NCBI RefSeq assembly: GCF_021390325.1
Contig: NZ_JAJUWU010000004.1
Coordinates: 62,001-126,000, forward strand
Direction of reading: 5' to 3'
DNA length: 64,000 nt
From: Jiella avicenniae
GTDB lineage: Bacteria > Pseudomonadota > Alphaproteobacteria > Rhizobiales > Rhizobiaceae
A program made the position numbers and the translations under genes. The notes under the pieces are model-generated. The model was not told where the DNA came from, searched no databases, and saw nothing but the letters and a program-made list of their open reading frames with translations. The first letter of the stretch is position 1. Every line of letters starts with the position of its first letter. Shown one piece after another: positions 1 to 10,047 of the stretch.

Positions 1-1
1 C

Positions 2-2041
2 ACGGTCTGGGTCAAGGAACACGCCGAGACCACCGAAAAGAGCCAGTACCTCACTTCGGACCAGTGCGTCGGCTGCCACGACGCCGGCAGCACCGGGCTG
101 CAGTTCGACATGACCAGGCCGGCGCCGCTCGACAAGGTGCACAATCCGGACGGCTCGAAGCTGATCAACATGTCGCCCTACGGCACCTGGCGGAACTCGC
201 CGATGGGCCTTGCCGGCCGCGACCCGATCTTCTTTTCGCAGCTGGCGAGCGAAACCCAGACCTTTCACCCCGACGTTTCGCCGGAAGTGCAGTCGATCTG
301 CCTCGGCTGCCACGGCATCCAGGGCCAGCGGCAGTTTCAGCTCGACGGCGCCTCGAAGGGCGGAGGCTGCCCGAATTTCGAGCGCTCGATGGCCGACGCC
401 GTGCCCTATCCGCCGAACAATCCCGGCGCCGAGCACGCGGATTTCGGCGCGCTCGCCCGCGACGGCATCTCCTGCACCGCCTGCCACCATGCGATCTTCA
501 AGGATGCCGACATCGCCTTGGCAAAGGACAGCGAGGCCAATCGCTGCATCGTCGCCCGGCAGGATCAGCTCAATCCGAAGGACCTCGCCGAAGGCTTCGC
601 GCGCACCTTCACCGGCAGCTATTTCGTCGGCGCGGCCGATCGCCTGAAGGGGCCGTTCGAGGATCCCAGGCAGGTCCCGATGAAGAACGCCCTCGGGATC
701 CAGCCCGAGCACGACGAGACGTTCCTGAAGTCGGACCTTTGCGGCAGCTGCCACACGGTGCATCTGCCGGTGCTCGATCGGGGCAAGACCCTCGGCTACA
801 CCTTCGAGCAGACGACCTATCCCGAATGGGCCTTCAGCGACTACCGCACCGGACTGACGGCGAACGGCAGCCTTCCCGAAGGGGAGGGACCCAAGGCCCA
901 GAGCTGCCAGGACTGCCACATGAAGAGCCACGACGAGACCGGTCAGCCGCTCGTCTCGAAGATCGCCAGCATCCAGGAGCACAGCAATTTCCCCGCGGCG
1001 GAAAACGCCCTCGGGCCGGACGCGATCGATCTGGAGCGCCGCGTCGGCTTCGCGCTCCACACTCTCGTCGGCCTCAACGTCTTCCTGATCGAGATGGCCG
1101 ACCAGTTTCCGGATTTCCTCGGCATCGCCGTCCAGGATCCGATGCTGGTCTCGAAAGGCGTCGACAACATCGTCACGACCCGCGACAAGATGCTGGAGAA
1201 TGCCGAGACGCTGTCGGCGTCGATTGCGGTGACGAAGGTCAGCCAGGCGGACGGGCGGCTCGCGGCGACCGTGAAGATCGCGTCCGACGTCGGGCACAAG
1301 TTCCCCTCCGGCGTCGGTTTCAGACGGGCCTTCGTCGAGTTCCGGGCGCTCGATGCGGCCGGCAAGCCGTTGTGGACGTCGGGCGGCACGAACGCCGCCG
1401 GCGTCATCGTCGACGGCAAGGGCGAACCGCTGCCGGGCGAACTGTGGTGGGAGCCGAACTGTTCGGCCCGCGTCGCGCCGCTGGAGCGGCGGCACCAGCC
1501 GCATTATCAGACGATCACCAGCGAGAGCGAGGCACAGATCTATCAGGAACTCGTCTCGACGCCGGCCCCCTCCGGCGAGGCGATGTGCGGCCACGACGCG
1601 GCGCCCGCCGGCCAACTGACGACGAGCTTCCTGTCGATCTGCAGCCATGTGAAGGACAACCGCATCCTGCCGTCGGGCTATCTGCCCTTCGAGGAGCGCG
1701 TGAAGATCGCCAATGCGCTCGGCTCGAAGGGCACGGCGCTCGCCGAGGACACGGGTTCGGTCGCCGTCGGCGACGACCCGGACTACGTCACCGGCGGCGG
1801 CGACACGCTCGACTACGAGATCGACCTGGCGTCGCTCGACGGTCAGGTCGCGAGCGTCGAGGCGACCCTCTACTATCAGGCGATTCCGCCCTTCTATCTG
1901 CAGGACCGCTTCTGCACGGCGAAGGGGACCGACCGCGACCGGCTGGCCTATCTGACCAGCCAGCTCGACCTCGACGACACCGCGGCGGCGGGCTGGAAGC
2001 TGAAGATGGTCTCGTCCGGGCCGGTGGCGGTCGGCGATTGA
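2..2041 (+). CDS. Multihaem c-type cytochrome (5' end outside window)
   Basis: The open frame runs from the window edge, so the N-terminus and signal peptide are missing; about 679 residues are visible. Five CXXCH haem-binding motifs are seen, starting at 65 (CVGCH), 299 (CLGCH), 473 (CTACH), 740 (CGSCH) and 905 (CQDCH). More haems may lie upstream. After the haem region comes a haem-free C-terminal part (about 1290-2030) with an HKFPSG segment. Such proteins act in the periplasm as electron carriers or oxidoreductases after cytochrome c maturation. The exact family is not settled; it resembles the cytochrome c554-type multihaem group. A first ATG at 110 lies after the first haem motif, so it is not the start. 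The next gene follows on the same strand after about 180 bp. Confidence 0.8.
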   Translation, partial: TVWVKEHAETTEKSQYLTSDQCVGCHDAGSTGLQFDMTRPAPLDKVHNPDGSKLINMSPYGTWRNSPMGLAGRDPIFFSQLASETQTFHPDVSPEVQSICLGCHGIQGQRQFQLDGASKGGGCPNFERSMADAVPYPPNNPGAEHADFGALARDGISCTACHHAIFKDADIALAKDSEANRCIVARQDQLNPKDLAEGFARTFTGSYFVGAADRLKGPFEDPRQVPMKNALGIQPEHDETFLKSDLCGSCHTVHLPVLDRGKTLGYTFEQTTYPEWAFSDYRTGLTANGSLPEGEGPKAQSCQDCHMKSHDETGQPLVSKIASIQEHSNFPAAENALGPDAIDLERRVGFALHTLVGLNVFLIEMADQFPDFLGIAVQDPMLVSKGVDNIVTTRDKMLENAETLSASIAVTKVSQADGRLAATVKIASDVGHKFPSGVGFRRAFVEFRALDAAGKPLWTSGGTNAAGVIVDGKGEPLPGELWWEPNCSARVAPLERRHQPHYQTITSESEAQIYQELVSTPAPSGEAMCGHDAAPAGQLTTSFLSICSHVKDNRILPSGYLPFEERVKIANALGSKGTALAEDTGSVAVGDDPDYVTGGGDTLDYEIDLASLDGQVASVEATLYYQAIPPFYLQDRFCTAKGTDRDRLAYLTSQLDLDDTAAAGWKLKMVSSGPVAVGD

Positions 2042-2221
2042 ACGTCGGGTCCGGCTGGCCGAATGTCACGAGGGCGCGTGCCGGGGCGGGTTCTCTCGCC
2101 CTCTCGGCGGCGATCGAGCGGGGCCCGCACGACCATGGCGGGCCCTCAGCCTCGGCTATTATCGCGGAACTTTGAAGATCGCGCGCCGTTGAGATGGCAA
2201 CTTTCGTGTCCGGGGGATGAA

Positions 2222-3406
2222 TTGTCGTCGGAAAAAGAAGCCCACCGGCGGAGCGAGCAGCGCTCCACGACGATTTCCCCGACCATCGGTCTCGTCAACA
2301 CGCAGAACTTCGAGACGGGCCCGCGCTGGGCCGTGGTCGGCATTTTCTTCATCCTCTTCTTCGGCGCACTCTATCTGACGGCAAGCTTTCTCCTGCCGGT
2401 GATCCTGGCAGTGATCTTCGCACTGGTGATGAGCCCGATCGTCCGGTTCCTGCGGCGCCGGCTGAAGATCTGGGAGCCGCTTTCGGCGCTCGTGCTGGTG
2501 GTCGGCTCGCTGATGACCCTGACGCTCGGCTTCTACATGCTGAGCGATCCGATCACCAATCTCGTCAACGACGCGCCACGTTACGCGGCGGCCGTCGACG
2601 ACGAGATGCGGTCGATCCGCGACCGGCTGAACCGCTTCCAGGCGGCACAGAGAGAGGTCCGCACCGCCGCGTCCGAGGCAGCGCCCGGAGACCAGCAATC
2701 CGACGACGAGCCGCGGGAAGTGGTGGTCAAGAACCCCGGCCTCCTCGACAACGTCACGCAGACGGCGCCGCAGATCCTCGCCTCGATCGCCTTCTCGCTG
2801 ATCTTTCTCTATTTCCTGCTCGCCTCCGGGGACCTGTTCTACCAGAAGCTCGTCCGGTCGATGCCGACGATGTCGGACAAGAAGCGGGCGCTGCACATCG
2901 CCCACGACATCGAGCGCGAGCTGTCGCGCTACCTCTTCACCATCACGCTGATCAACATCTGCCTCGGCATCGCCGTCGGCGCCTGCCTTTGGTGGGTCGG
3001 GATGCCGACGCCGGCGGTGTTCGGGGCGCTGGCGACGCTGCTCAACTTCATCCCCTATATCGGCTCGATCATGGGTATGGCGCTCGTCGGCGTCATCGCG
3101 CTGGCGGAATTCGGCCACCTGTCGAGCGCCGCCGTTCCGGTGCTGCTCTATCTCGCCTGTACGGCCGTCGAAGGCCAGTTCCTGACGCCGATGATCGTCG
3201 GCCGGCGCCTGGAGATGAACGCCGCCGCGATCTTCCTGTCGGTCGCCTTCTGGGGCTGGATCTGGGGCGTCGTCGGCATGTTCCTCGCCGTGCCGCTGAT
3301 GGTCTGCATCAAGGTCTTCGCGAGCTATGTCGAGCCGCTGACCGCCCTCGGTGACTTCCTTTCCGCCGAGCAGGCCCGCCATACCGACGACGAAGACGAG
3401 GACTGA
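2222..3406 (+). CDS. AI-2E family transporter (permease)
   Basis: Inner-membrane protein of the AI-2E transporter / PerM family. Hydrophobic helices sit near the N-terminus, then a soluble loop, then a cluster of C-terminal helices with the family-typical NFIPYIG segment. Substrate cannot be read from sequence; family members include autoinducer-2 exporters and Na+/H+ antiporters. I chose the TTG at 2222 because GGGGGA lies five bases upstream and it gives 394 residues, a normal length. An in-frame ATG at 2135 and a longer frame from 2063 exist but have no clear ribosome-binding site and add a non-conserved, Arg-rich extension. It ends on a short acidic tail (DDEDED) and converges with the SDR gene. 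Confidence 0.85.
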   Translation: MSSEKEAHRRSEQRSTTISPTIGLVNTQNFETGPRWAVVGIFFILFFGALYLTASFLLPVILAVIFALVMSPIVRFLRRRLKIWEPLSALVLVVGSLMTLTLGFYMLSDPITNLVNDAPRYAAAVDDEMRSIRDRLNRFQAAQREVRTAASEAAPGDQQSDDEPREVVVKNPGLLDNVTQTAPQILASIAFSLIFLYFLLASGDLFYQKLVRSMPTMSDKKRALHIAHDIERELSRYLFTITLINICLGIAVGACLWWVGMPTPAVFGALATLLNFIPYIGSIMGMALVGVIALAEFGHLSSAAVPVLLYLACTAVEGQFLTPMIVGRRLEMNAAAIFLSVAFWGWIWGVVGMFLAVPLMVCIKVFASYVEPLTALGDFLSAEQARHTDDEDED

Positions 3407-3476
3407 TCGGCGGGAGTGTTTCGGCAGGGTGAGGGAGAAGACCCGCCCCGCCAAGCCGGCACCTGCCGTTCCAGTC

Positions 3477-4220
<744 letters not shown>

Positions 4221-4351
4221 CGTTCTCGTCCCTTTCATATGGATCGGGCCGGCGCTCCATCGAAGCGTCGGCCCGGTTTCGTTTTCTCGTTCAGCAACGG
4301 CCACCAGGAAGCGAGGTTTCCACGGCGGCCGCCGCCTTCGGGCCTGCGCCC

Positions 4352-6469
4352 TCAGTTGCCGGAGGTCTGGACCGGTTTCACCAGCGAGGTGATCCGGCGC
4401 ACCGTCACCCGACGGTTTTCGCGGTTCTGCGCCTGCGTATCGACTTTCAGATACGCCTCGCCATAGCCTTGCGTGACGAGGTTTTCCGGCGGAACCTCGA
4501 AATATTCCGTCAGCGCGGTGGCGACGGCCTCGGCCCGCCGGTCGGACAGCGCCAGATTGGCGATCTCCGAACCCACTGCGTCGGTATGCCCTTCGATCAG
4601 GAAGGTTTCCGACGGATTCTTGTCGACGACCTCCTTGATCGCATCCGCCAGGGCTTCGAGATTGCCCACCTGTTCCTGGGCGATCTGGGAGGAGCCGAAG
4701 TCGAAATTGATGGTGTTGAGGTCGATCCGGCGAACCTTGTCGCGAATGCGCTCGGAGCGCACGACCTCGTCGACGGAATAGATCCGCTCGACCGTCTCGA
4801 CCGGCGGAGCCACGAGCGTGCGATAGTAGAGGTCCTCGTCCGGACGAGCGACGTCGACGACATATTCGTCGCGCGGGATCTCGACTTCGAGCGGCGGCAG
4901 GTCGCGGCCGGCATCGATCTCGTAGGTCGGGCGGTCGTCGTCTCCCGAATAGGGATCGTAGAACAGCACGACCTCACGACCGTCCGGCAGGACGCGCGAG
5001 CGACGGACGATGTCGCCGTAGCGATTGGTGATGGTGATCACCTGGACGCCGTTCTCGCGGACGATGACCTGGCGGGTCCGGCCGCGCGGCAGCCGCTCGT
5101 AATAGGTCTCCTGGGCGTTGCGGGACAGGCGTGGCTGGTCGTCGCCCTTGATGAAATAGCTGGCAGCCGCGCCCGCGACGGCACCCGCCGCGGCGGCGCC
5201 GACGATCGACAGGATCTCGCGGCCGTCGTCGTCACGCTTGACCACCTCGACGTTCGGCGGCAGCTCGCCGTCGCGTCCCCGCTGACCGTCTCGCTCGCCG
5301 CGAGCCTCGCGGCCGTCGCGTCCGCCTCGGCGATTTCGCTCGCCGCGCTCGCCGCGCGCCTGCGGCTCGATGCGCTCGCCCTGCTCCTCGGTGATCGGCG
5401 TGATGTTCACCGGCTCGCGAAGCTGCTGGACCCTGGCGTCGCTGGCGTCGATCCGCCCGTCCTCGACGGGAGCGTTCTGAACGTCGGCCGGGACGGCCTG
5501 AGGCTGCTCGGTCGGTCGCTCCTGGGGGGCTGCGGCCTCCTGGCCTTCGCCCTCGCCGGACTGCGGCTGCTCGCCGTTTCCGGCAGGCGCGCCGGCGCCG
5601 GTGGCGTTCCGGCCGTCTTCGCCGTTGCCGCGAGGGGCGTCGGCTGCCGGCGCGGCGCCCGGTGCCGCGCTGGTTCCCCCGGCCTGATCGGATCCCTGTT
5701 CACCCGGACCGTCCGAGCCGCGCGGCTCGTTCGCGCGGTCTCGTCCACGCGATCCGCGACGCTCCGGTCGGGCGTCGCCCTCGGAGGCGGCGGGTTCGTC
5801 GCTCTCGCTCCGGGTCGGAGACGTCGACGGCACGGGGGCTTCCGGCGCCGCCTCGGTGGGCTTTTCGCCGGGGACGGGCTCATTCGCGGGCCGATCGGTC
5901 GGCGCGGGGGCGGCTTTCTCTTCCGCAGCGGGCGGGCTCTCGGGCGCCGGCGCGGCATCGGCCGGTGATTGCGTGTCCGTCGCGCCTGCCGGCTCGTCCG
6001 GCGTCTCGGCAGGGGCTTCCGCTTCCGGCTGTGCCGGGGCGGGCTCGGGTTCCGGGGCCGCGGCAGCGGGCGCTTCGGGCTCGGCCGGCGCCGGCTCGGC
6101 CGGAGCCTCGCTCGGCGCGGGGGCCGGCTCCTCGGCAGCAGGAGGTTCGGCCTGCGCGGGTGCGGGTTCGGGCGCCGGGGCTGGTTCCGGAACTGGTTCG
6201 GGTGCCGGCTCGGGCGCCGCCTGTTCGGGTGCCGGTTCCTCGCGAGGCGGGAGCTCTTCGGCCGGCGCTCCGGCTGCGGGAGCCTCGTCCGCCTGGGCGA
6301 CCCGGAACGATCCCGGCTCGCCCATGTCGCTCGGAGCGGTTCCGGCAGCGACGGCGCTGCGCGCGATCGGCGCGGCGAAGGCTGGCGCTGCGACCGGACC
6401 CGAAAGGGCCGTCGATGCGGCGAGGGCGGCGATACCGACGAACCTGCCGCGGCGTTTGATATTCGACAT
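4352..6469 (-). CDS. OmpA family protein with long Pro/Glu/Ala-rich region
   Basis: 705 residues. The first 33 or so residues form a signal peptide (basic start, Ala-rich core, AFA end). Residues from about 60 to 220 are an almost pure Pro/Glu/Ala run built on APEPAP-like units. They are followed by an Arg/Gly/Asp/Glu-rich segment to about 400, then a glycine/alanine stretch that could be a glycine-zipper helix. The C-terminal 120 residues are an OmpA/MotB peptidoglycan-binding domain (FDFGSSQI, EGHTDAVGS, LSDRRAEAV). It is probably anchored at the cell surface side of the periplasm and binds peptidoglycan. The low-complexity part is far longer than in ordinary OmpA proteins and is expected to be disordered. 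Translation starts at ATG 6469 with GAAGG about 12 bases upstream. Confidence 0.85.
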   Translation of the reverse strand: MSNIKRRGRFVGIAALAASTALSGPVAAPAFAAPIARSAVAAGTAPSDMGEPGSFRVAQADEAPAAGAPAEELPPREEPAPEQAAPEPAPEPVPEPAPAPEPAPAQAEPPAAEEPAPAPSEAPAEPAPAEPEAPAAAAPEPEPAPAQPEAEAPAETPDEPAGATDTQSPADAAPAPESPPAAEEKAAPAPTDRPANEPVPGEKPTEAAPEAPVPSTSPTRSESDEPAASEGDARPERRGSRGRDRANEPRGSDGPGEQGSDQAGGTSAAPGAAPAADAPRGNGEDGRNATGAGAPAGNGEQPQSGEGEGQEAAAPQERPTEQPQAVPADVQNAPVEDGRIDASDARVQQLREPVNITPITEEQGERIEPQARGERGERNRRGGRDGREARGERDGQRGRDGELPPNVEVVKRDDDGREILSIVGAAAAGAVAGAAASYFIKGDDQPRLSRNAQETYYERLPRGRTRQVIVRENGVQVITITNRYGDIVRRSRVLPDGREVVLFYDPYSGDDDRPTYEIDAGRDLPPLEVEIPRDEYVVDVARPDEDLYYRTLVAPPVETVERIYSVDEVVRSERIRDKVRRIDLNTINFDFGSSQIAQEQVGNLEALADAIKEVVDKNPSETFLIEGHTDAVGSEIANLALSDRRAEAVATALTEYFEVPPENLVTQGYGEAYLKVDTQAQNRENRRVTVRRITSLVKPVQTSGN

Positions 6470-6610
6470 GAAGATTATGACCTTCGCGTTTCGTCCCTTG
6501 CAACGGCCTGACGCCCACGGGTGCCGATGGATGGCTCTTCGGCCGTCGTCGGCACCGTTCCCGGGTCGATCAGGGTCAGGACAAACGGTCGGACGCGGCG
6601 GGGCGTTCCG

Positions 6611-7831
6611 TCACCGCGGGACGCCGACGTCGTCGGCGTGCGGACGATCCGCCGCCAGGGCCGGCGCGCGCCAGTCGTAGAGCCAGGCGAGATCGGCCCT
6701 CAGCGCGTCATGGGGTCGCAGCGCCAGAGCCATGTCGCGGCCGAGCGAGAAAGGGGCCGGCAGATGGTAGACGAAACGGTGGAACCCGACGCGCTTGCGG
6801 ACCGCGTCGATGCGCGGCCGTCGTGCGGCCTCGTAGCGGCCGGCAGCCGCACGAGGCTCGTTCGTTCGGACGATCGCTTCGGCGAGGACGGCGGCATCCT
6901 CGATCGCCATGCCGGCGCCCTGTGCGGCATAGGGCGCCATGGCATGGGCGGCATCGCCGACGAGGAGGATGCGGCCGTTGCCGAGGGTGAAGGGGCGCGA
7001 GCCGGGGGCGGCGAAAAGCGGCCAGGGCGTCGGGGCCGGTGCGCGGCCGATCAGCCCGACGAGCTGCGCGTCCCACCGCGAGAAGCCGGCGATCAGGCGG
7101 TGTGCGGCGCCGGGGTCGTCGTCGGAGCGGGTGATCATCACGAGATTGACGGCGCGGCCGGCGCGGATCGGATAGGCGACCGCATGCCGCCTGGCGCCGA
7201 GCCAGGCGCGGATGCCGTCCCCGGCGCCGGGGGGCGTCTCGCCGTCGTCCTCGGTCTCGCCGTCGTCCTCGATTGTCGTGCGCCAGGCGGTCGTTCCCGT
7301 CGGCGTGGCGGGCGCGAGCCCCATCTGGCGGACGATTGCCGATCGGACGCCGTCGGCAGCGATCACGAAATCGGCGAGGACGGTTTCACCGCCATTCGCC
7401 AGACCGAGTTCGACCGCATGCTCGCCCGGGCCGAGGGCGGCGATCTCGGCGCCGAGCCGCAGCGAGATCTTCGGCTCGCGCAGGACGGCGTCGAGCAGCA
7501 CGGCCTGGAGGTCGGCGCGATGCAGGGAGAGATAGGGTGTTCCGTCGCCGGCATGAACCGGCACCGCGGCGATCGTCCGGCCGCTCGAGCCGCGCTTGAG
7601 AACCACGCGGTCCGCCGCGACGCCGACCGCTTTCAGCGCCGGCAACAGGCCCAGCCGGTCCATCACCGAGAGGGCATTGGGCGAAAGCTGCAGCCCGGCC
7701 CCGACTTCGGACAATTCGTTCGCCCGTTCGAAGATCGTCGAGGCGAGGCCGACGCGGGCGAGACAAAGGGCGGTCGTGAGGCCGGCGACGCCGCCGCCGA
7801 CGATCGCGATGAAGGGTTGGCTCTGGCTCAT
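6611..7831 (-). CDS. FAD-dependent monooxygenase (salicylate hydroxylase / UbiH type)
   Basis: 406-residue flavoprotein of the group A aromatic hydroxylase family. Visible motifs are the dinucleotide-binding GGGVAG near residue 12, the AADGVRS segment (DG motif) and the late GDAAHAM segment (GD motif) that contacts FAD ribityl and phosphate. These enzymes use NAD(P)H and O2 to hydroxylate aromatic acids or related rings; the substrate here is unknown. It lies alone in orientation with the zinc-finger gene upstream (85 bp gap), so the two may share a transcript. Confidence 0.9.
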   Translation of the reverse strand: MSQSQPFIAIVGGGVAGLTTALCLARVGLASTIFERANELSEVGAGLQLSPNALSVMDRLGLLPALKAVGVAADRVVLKRGSSGRTIAAVPVHAGDGTPYLSLHRADLQAVLLDAVLREPKISLRLGAEIAALGPGEHAVELGLANGGETVLADFVIAADGVRSAIVRQMGLAPATPTGTTAWRTTIEDDGETEDDGETPPGAGDGIRAWLGARRHAVAYPIRAGRAVNLVMITRSDDDPGAAHRLIAGFSRWDAQLVGLIGRAPAPTPWPLFAAPGSRPFTLGNGRILLVGDAAHAMAPYAAQGAGMAIEDAAVLAEAIVRTNEPRAAAGRYEAARRPRIDAVRKRVGFHRFVYHLPAPFSLGRDMALALRPHDALRADLAWLYDWRAPALAADRPHADDVGVPR

Positions 7832-7916
7832 GATGCTGCAGCCGTTTCGGCCGATGGCGCGGAAAAGAAGCCGGCGAGATGCAGTCCCGCCTCCGGGCCG
7901 GCCGGTGCGCCTTTCC

Positions 7917-8159
7917 TCAGGCGGCCGCGGCGAAGAGGCAGCCTTCCGGCCGCGTCTCGTCCGCCTTCAGGGACGGGTCGTAGCGGTAGAGCGTCGAGCA
8001 GTAGCTGCAGACGATCTCCGGCTCGTCGCCCATGTCGAGGAAGACATGGGGATGATCATGGGGCGGATTGGCGCCGACGCACATGAACTCCTTGACGCCG
8101 ACCGAGATGGTCGCGTGCCCGGCGTCGTTCGAAAAATGCGGAATCGGATGACCGGCCAT
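7917..8159 (-). CDS. CHCC zinc-finger domain protein
   Basis: An 80-residue protein with one zinc-binding module: Cys27, His36/His38, Cys51 and Cys54 (CSYC). This is the CHCC pattern of the zinc-finger family related to the mitochondrial complex I subunit NDUFS6, so a role around respiratory complex I or as a small soluble zinc protein is plausible but not shown. ATG at 8159 is preceded by AAGG 12 bases upstream; a TTG four codons further up is also possible. The gene is divergent from the hydrolase at 8310. Confidence 0.85.
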   Translation of the reverse strand: MAGHPIPHFSNDAGHATISVGVKEFMCVGANPPHDHPHVFLDMGDEPEIVCSYCSTLYRYDPSLKADETRPEGCLFAAAA

Positions 8160-8213
8160 GACTGCTTGCAACCTTAAAAACGTCCTGCCTGCGATGGAGC
8201 CGGACCATATTAC

Positions 8214-8223
8214 CGCAATTGCG
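8214..8223. promoter_or_regulatory. 10-bp perfect palindrome in divergent promoter region
   Basis: CGCAATTGCG lies in the 150-bp gap between the divergent zinc-finger and hydrolase genes, next to the AT-rich stretch TAATAT on the minus strand. It may be an operator for one or both genes. No known regulator is recognised, and a 10-bp palindrome alone is weak evidence. Confidence 0.25.
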
Positions 8224-8309
8224 AAAAGAACAGGGGGTGTCAGGCAGTCTCGCCCGCGCTATCGAATGTCCATGACCCGACGGACCCCCAACAGCATGCA
8301 GGAACGGCC

Positions 8310-9074
8310 ATGACCACCGGCACATTCGAACATGACGGGCTCGCCCTCGCCTTTCTCGACGAGGGCGAGAAGGACCGGCCGGCCGTCCTCCTGGTGCACG
8401 GCTTCGCCTCCTCGATGCGGGTGAACTGGATCGAGCCCGGCTGGGTCCAGGCGCTGACCGAGGCGGGCTACCGCGCCGTCGCCTTCGATCATCGCGGCCA
8501 CGGCAAGAGCGACAAGCCGCAGGATCCCGCCGCCTATACGCCGCGGATGATGGCGTCGGACTGTTTCGCGCTGCTCGATCATCTCGGCATCGGCTCGGCC
8601 ACCTTCTTCGGCTATTCGATGGGCGCCCGGGTCTCGGCCTTCGCGGCGCTGGCCGAGCCGCAGCGCGTGGAGCGGCTCGTCCTCGGCGGTCTCGGCATCG
8701 GCCTCGTGAAGGGTGTCGGCGACTGGGATCCGATCGCCGCGGCGCTGCGGGCGCCGTCGCTCGACGACGTCAGCCACCCGCGCGGCCGGATGTTCCGCGC
8801 CTTCGCCGACAAGACGAAGAGCGACCGGCTGGCGCTCGCCGCCTGCATCGAGACCTCTCGCGACGAATTGACCGAGGAGGAGGTCGGGCGGATCGGCCAG
8901 AAGGTGCTGATCGGGGTCGGCACGGAGGACGACATCGCCGGGGCGCCGGAGCCGCTCGCGGCGCTGCTGCCAAACGCCGAGGTGCTGGCGATCGAAGGGC
9001 GCGACCACATGCTGTCCGTGGGCGACCGGCGGTTCAAGCAGCGGGTGATCGCCTTCCTGAACGCGCCCTCTTGA
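8310..9074 (+). CDS. Alpha/beta fold hydrolase
   Basis: 254 residues. The oxyanion-loop HGF follows beta-3 at residues 30-32, the nucleophile elbow GYSMGA places the catalytic Ser at 103, and a late DD (EDDIAG) and GRDH near the C-terminus supply the acid and His of the triad. It is of the small carboxylesterase / enol-lactonase-like type without a signal peptide, so cytoplasmic; substrate unknown. The gene is monocistronic by spacing, with cysE 150 bp downstream. Confidence 0.88.
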   Translation: MTTGTFEHDGLALAFLDEGEKDRPAVLLVHGFASSMRVNWIEPGWVQALTEAGYRAVAFDHRGHGKSDKPQDPAAYTPRMMASDCFALLDHLGIGSATFFGYSMGARVSAFAALAEPQRVERLVLGGLGIGLVKGVGDWDPIAAALRAPSLDDVSHPRGRMFRAFADKTKSDRLALAACIETSRDELTEEEVGRIGQKVLIGVGTEDDIAGAPEPLAALLPNAEVLAIEGRDHMLSVGDRRFKQRVIAFLNAPS

Positions 9075-9225
9075 GCTTTTCTCGAAGACCCGTCGAGAAG
9101 AACTCGCGGCGACGGCGGCGCGAGGATCCGGCACCCGCCCTTTCCCTTCCCGCGCCGATCGCTTAAATCTCCTCCAACTTGGCGCGCCGGACGACACCCG
9201 CCGCAATTTGCCATGGGAGAACACC

Positions 9226-10047
9226 ATGAGCGTCGCAAGCACGAAGAGCCAGGACAGGATCCAGGCCATCGACCCGATCTTCGCGGAGATCCGCGGCGAA
9301 GCGAAGGGCGTCGCGGCCGACGAGCCCGTCCTCGCCAGCTTCATCCACGCAACGGTCCTCAACCAGCCGAGCTTCGAGGCGGCGCTGGTGCACCGGATCT
9401 CGCAGCGGCTCGACCATCCGGACGTGCCGGCGGTGCTGATCGCCCAGGCCTTCGGCGACATGATCGCCGCCGATCCGGACTTCGCCGAGACGGTGCGCAT
9501 CGACATCCAGGCGGTCTACGACCGCGATCCCGCCTGCGAGCGCTATCTGGAGCCGCTGCTCTACTTCAAGGGCTTCCACGCCATCCAGACTCATCGGCTG
9601 GCTCACTGGCTGTGGGAAACGGGGCGGCGCGACTTCGCGCTCTATCTCCAGTCCCGCTCCTCCGCCGTGTTCCAGACCGACATCCATCCGGCCGCGCGGA
9701 TGGGGCGCGGCATCTTTCTCGACCATGCCACGGGGCTCGTCGTCGGCTTCACGGCCGTGATCGGCGACAACGTTTCGATCCTTCAGGACGTGACGCTCGG
9801 CGGCACCGGCAAGGAATTCGGCGACCGCCATCCGAAGATCGGTTCGGGCGTCCTGATCGGCGCAGGCGCCAAGGTTCTCGGCAACATCAGGATCGGCAAC
9901 TGCTCGAAGATCGCCGCCGGCTCGGTGGTGCTGAAGGAAGTGCCGGCCAATGCCGTGGTGGCCGGCGTTCCGGCCAAGGTGATCGGCGAGGCGATCTGCG
10001 ACCAGCCGGCCCGCGAGATGGACCAGGGATTCGGCCGCGAGGAGTGA
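9226..10047 (+). CDS. cysE: Serine O-acetyltransferase
   Basis: 273-residue enzyme that transfers acetyl from acetyl-CoA to L-serine, the first committed step of cysteine synthesis. The N-terminal helical domain ends near residue 140, then a left-handed beta-helix built of hexapeptide repeats follows (HPAARMG, DHATG, GDNVSI, GAKVLG). The catalytic His/Asp region (FLDHATG) and the CoA-site GGTGKEFGDRHPKIG segment are intact. Its short C-terminal tail ends without an obvious terminal Ile, so feedback inhibition by cysteine cannot be judged. Start ATG 9226 has GGGAGA upstream; a TTG at 9208 is less likely. Confidence 0.95.
   Translation: MSVASTKSQDRIQAIDPIFAEIRGEAKGVAADEPVLASFIHATVLNQPSFEAALVHRISQRLDHPDVPAVLIAQAFGDMIAADPDFAETVRIDIQAVYDRDPACERYLEPLLYFKGFHAIQTHRLAHWLWETGRRDFALYLQSRSSAVFQTDIHPAARMGRGIFLDHATGLVVGFTAVIGDNVSILQDVTLGGTGKEFGDRHPKIGSGVLIGAGAKVLGNIRIGNCSKIAAGSVVLKEVPANAVVAGVPAKVIGEAICDQPAREMDQGFGREE

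Noticed and set aside
5300-6300. Repeat array resembling tandem DNA repeats
   Set aside because: The repetition comes from Pro/Glu/Ala codons of the OmpA-like protein, without fixed unit length; not a CRISPR or satellite.
9079-9099. Hairpin TTCTCGA/TCGAGAA after the hydrolase gene
   Set aside because: Low stability and no T-tract; not convincing as a terminator.
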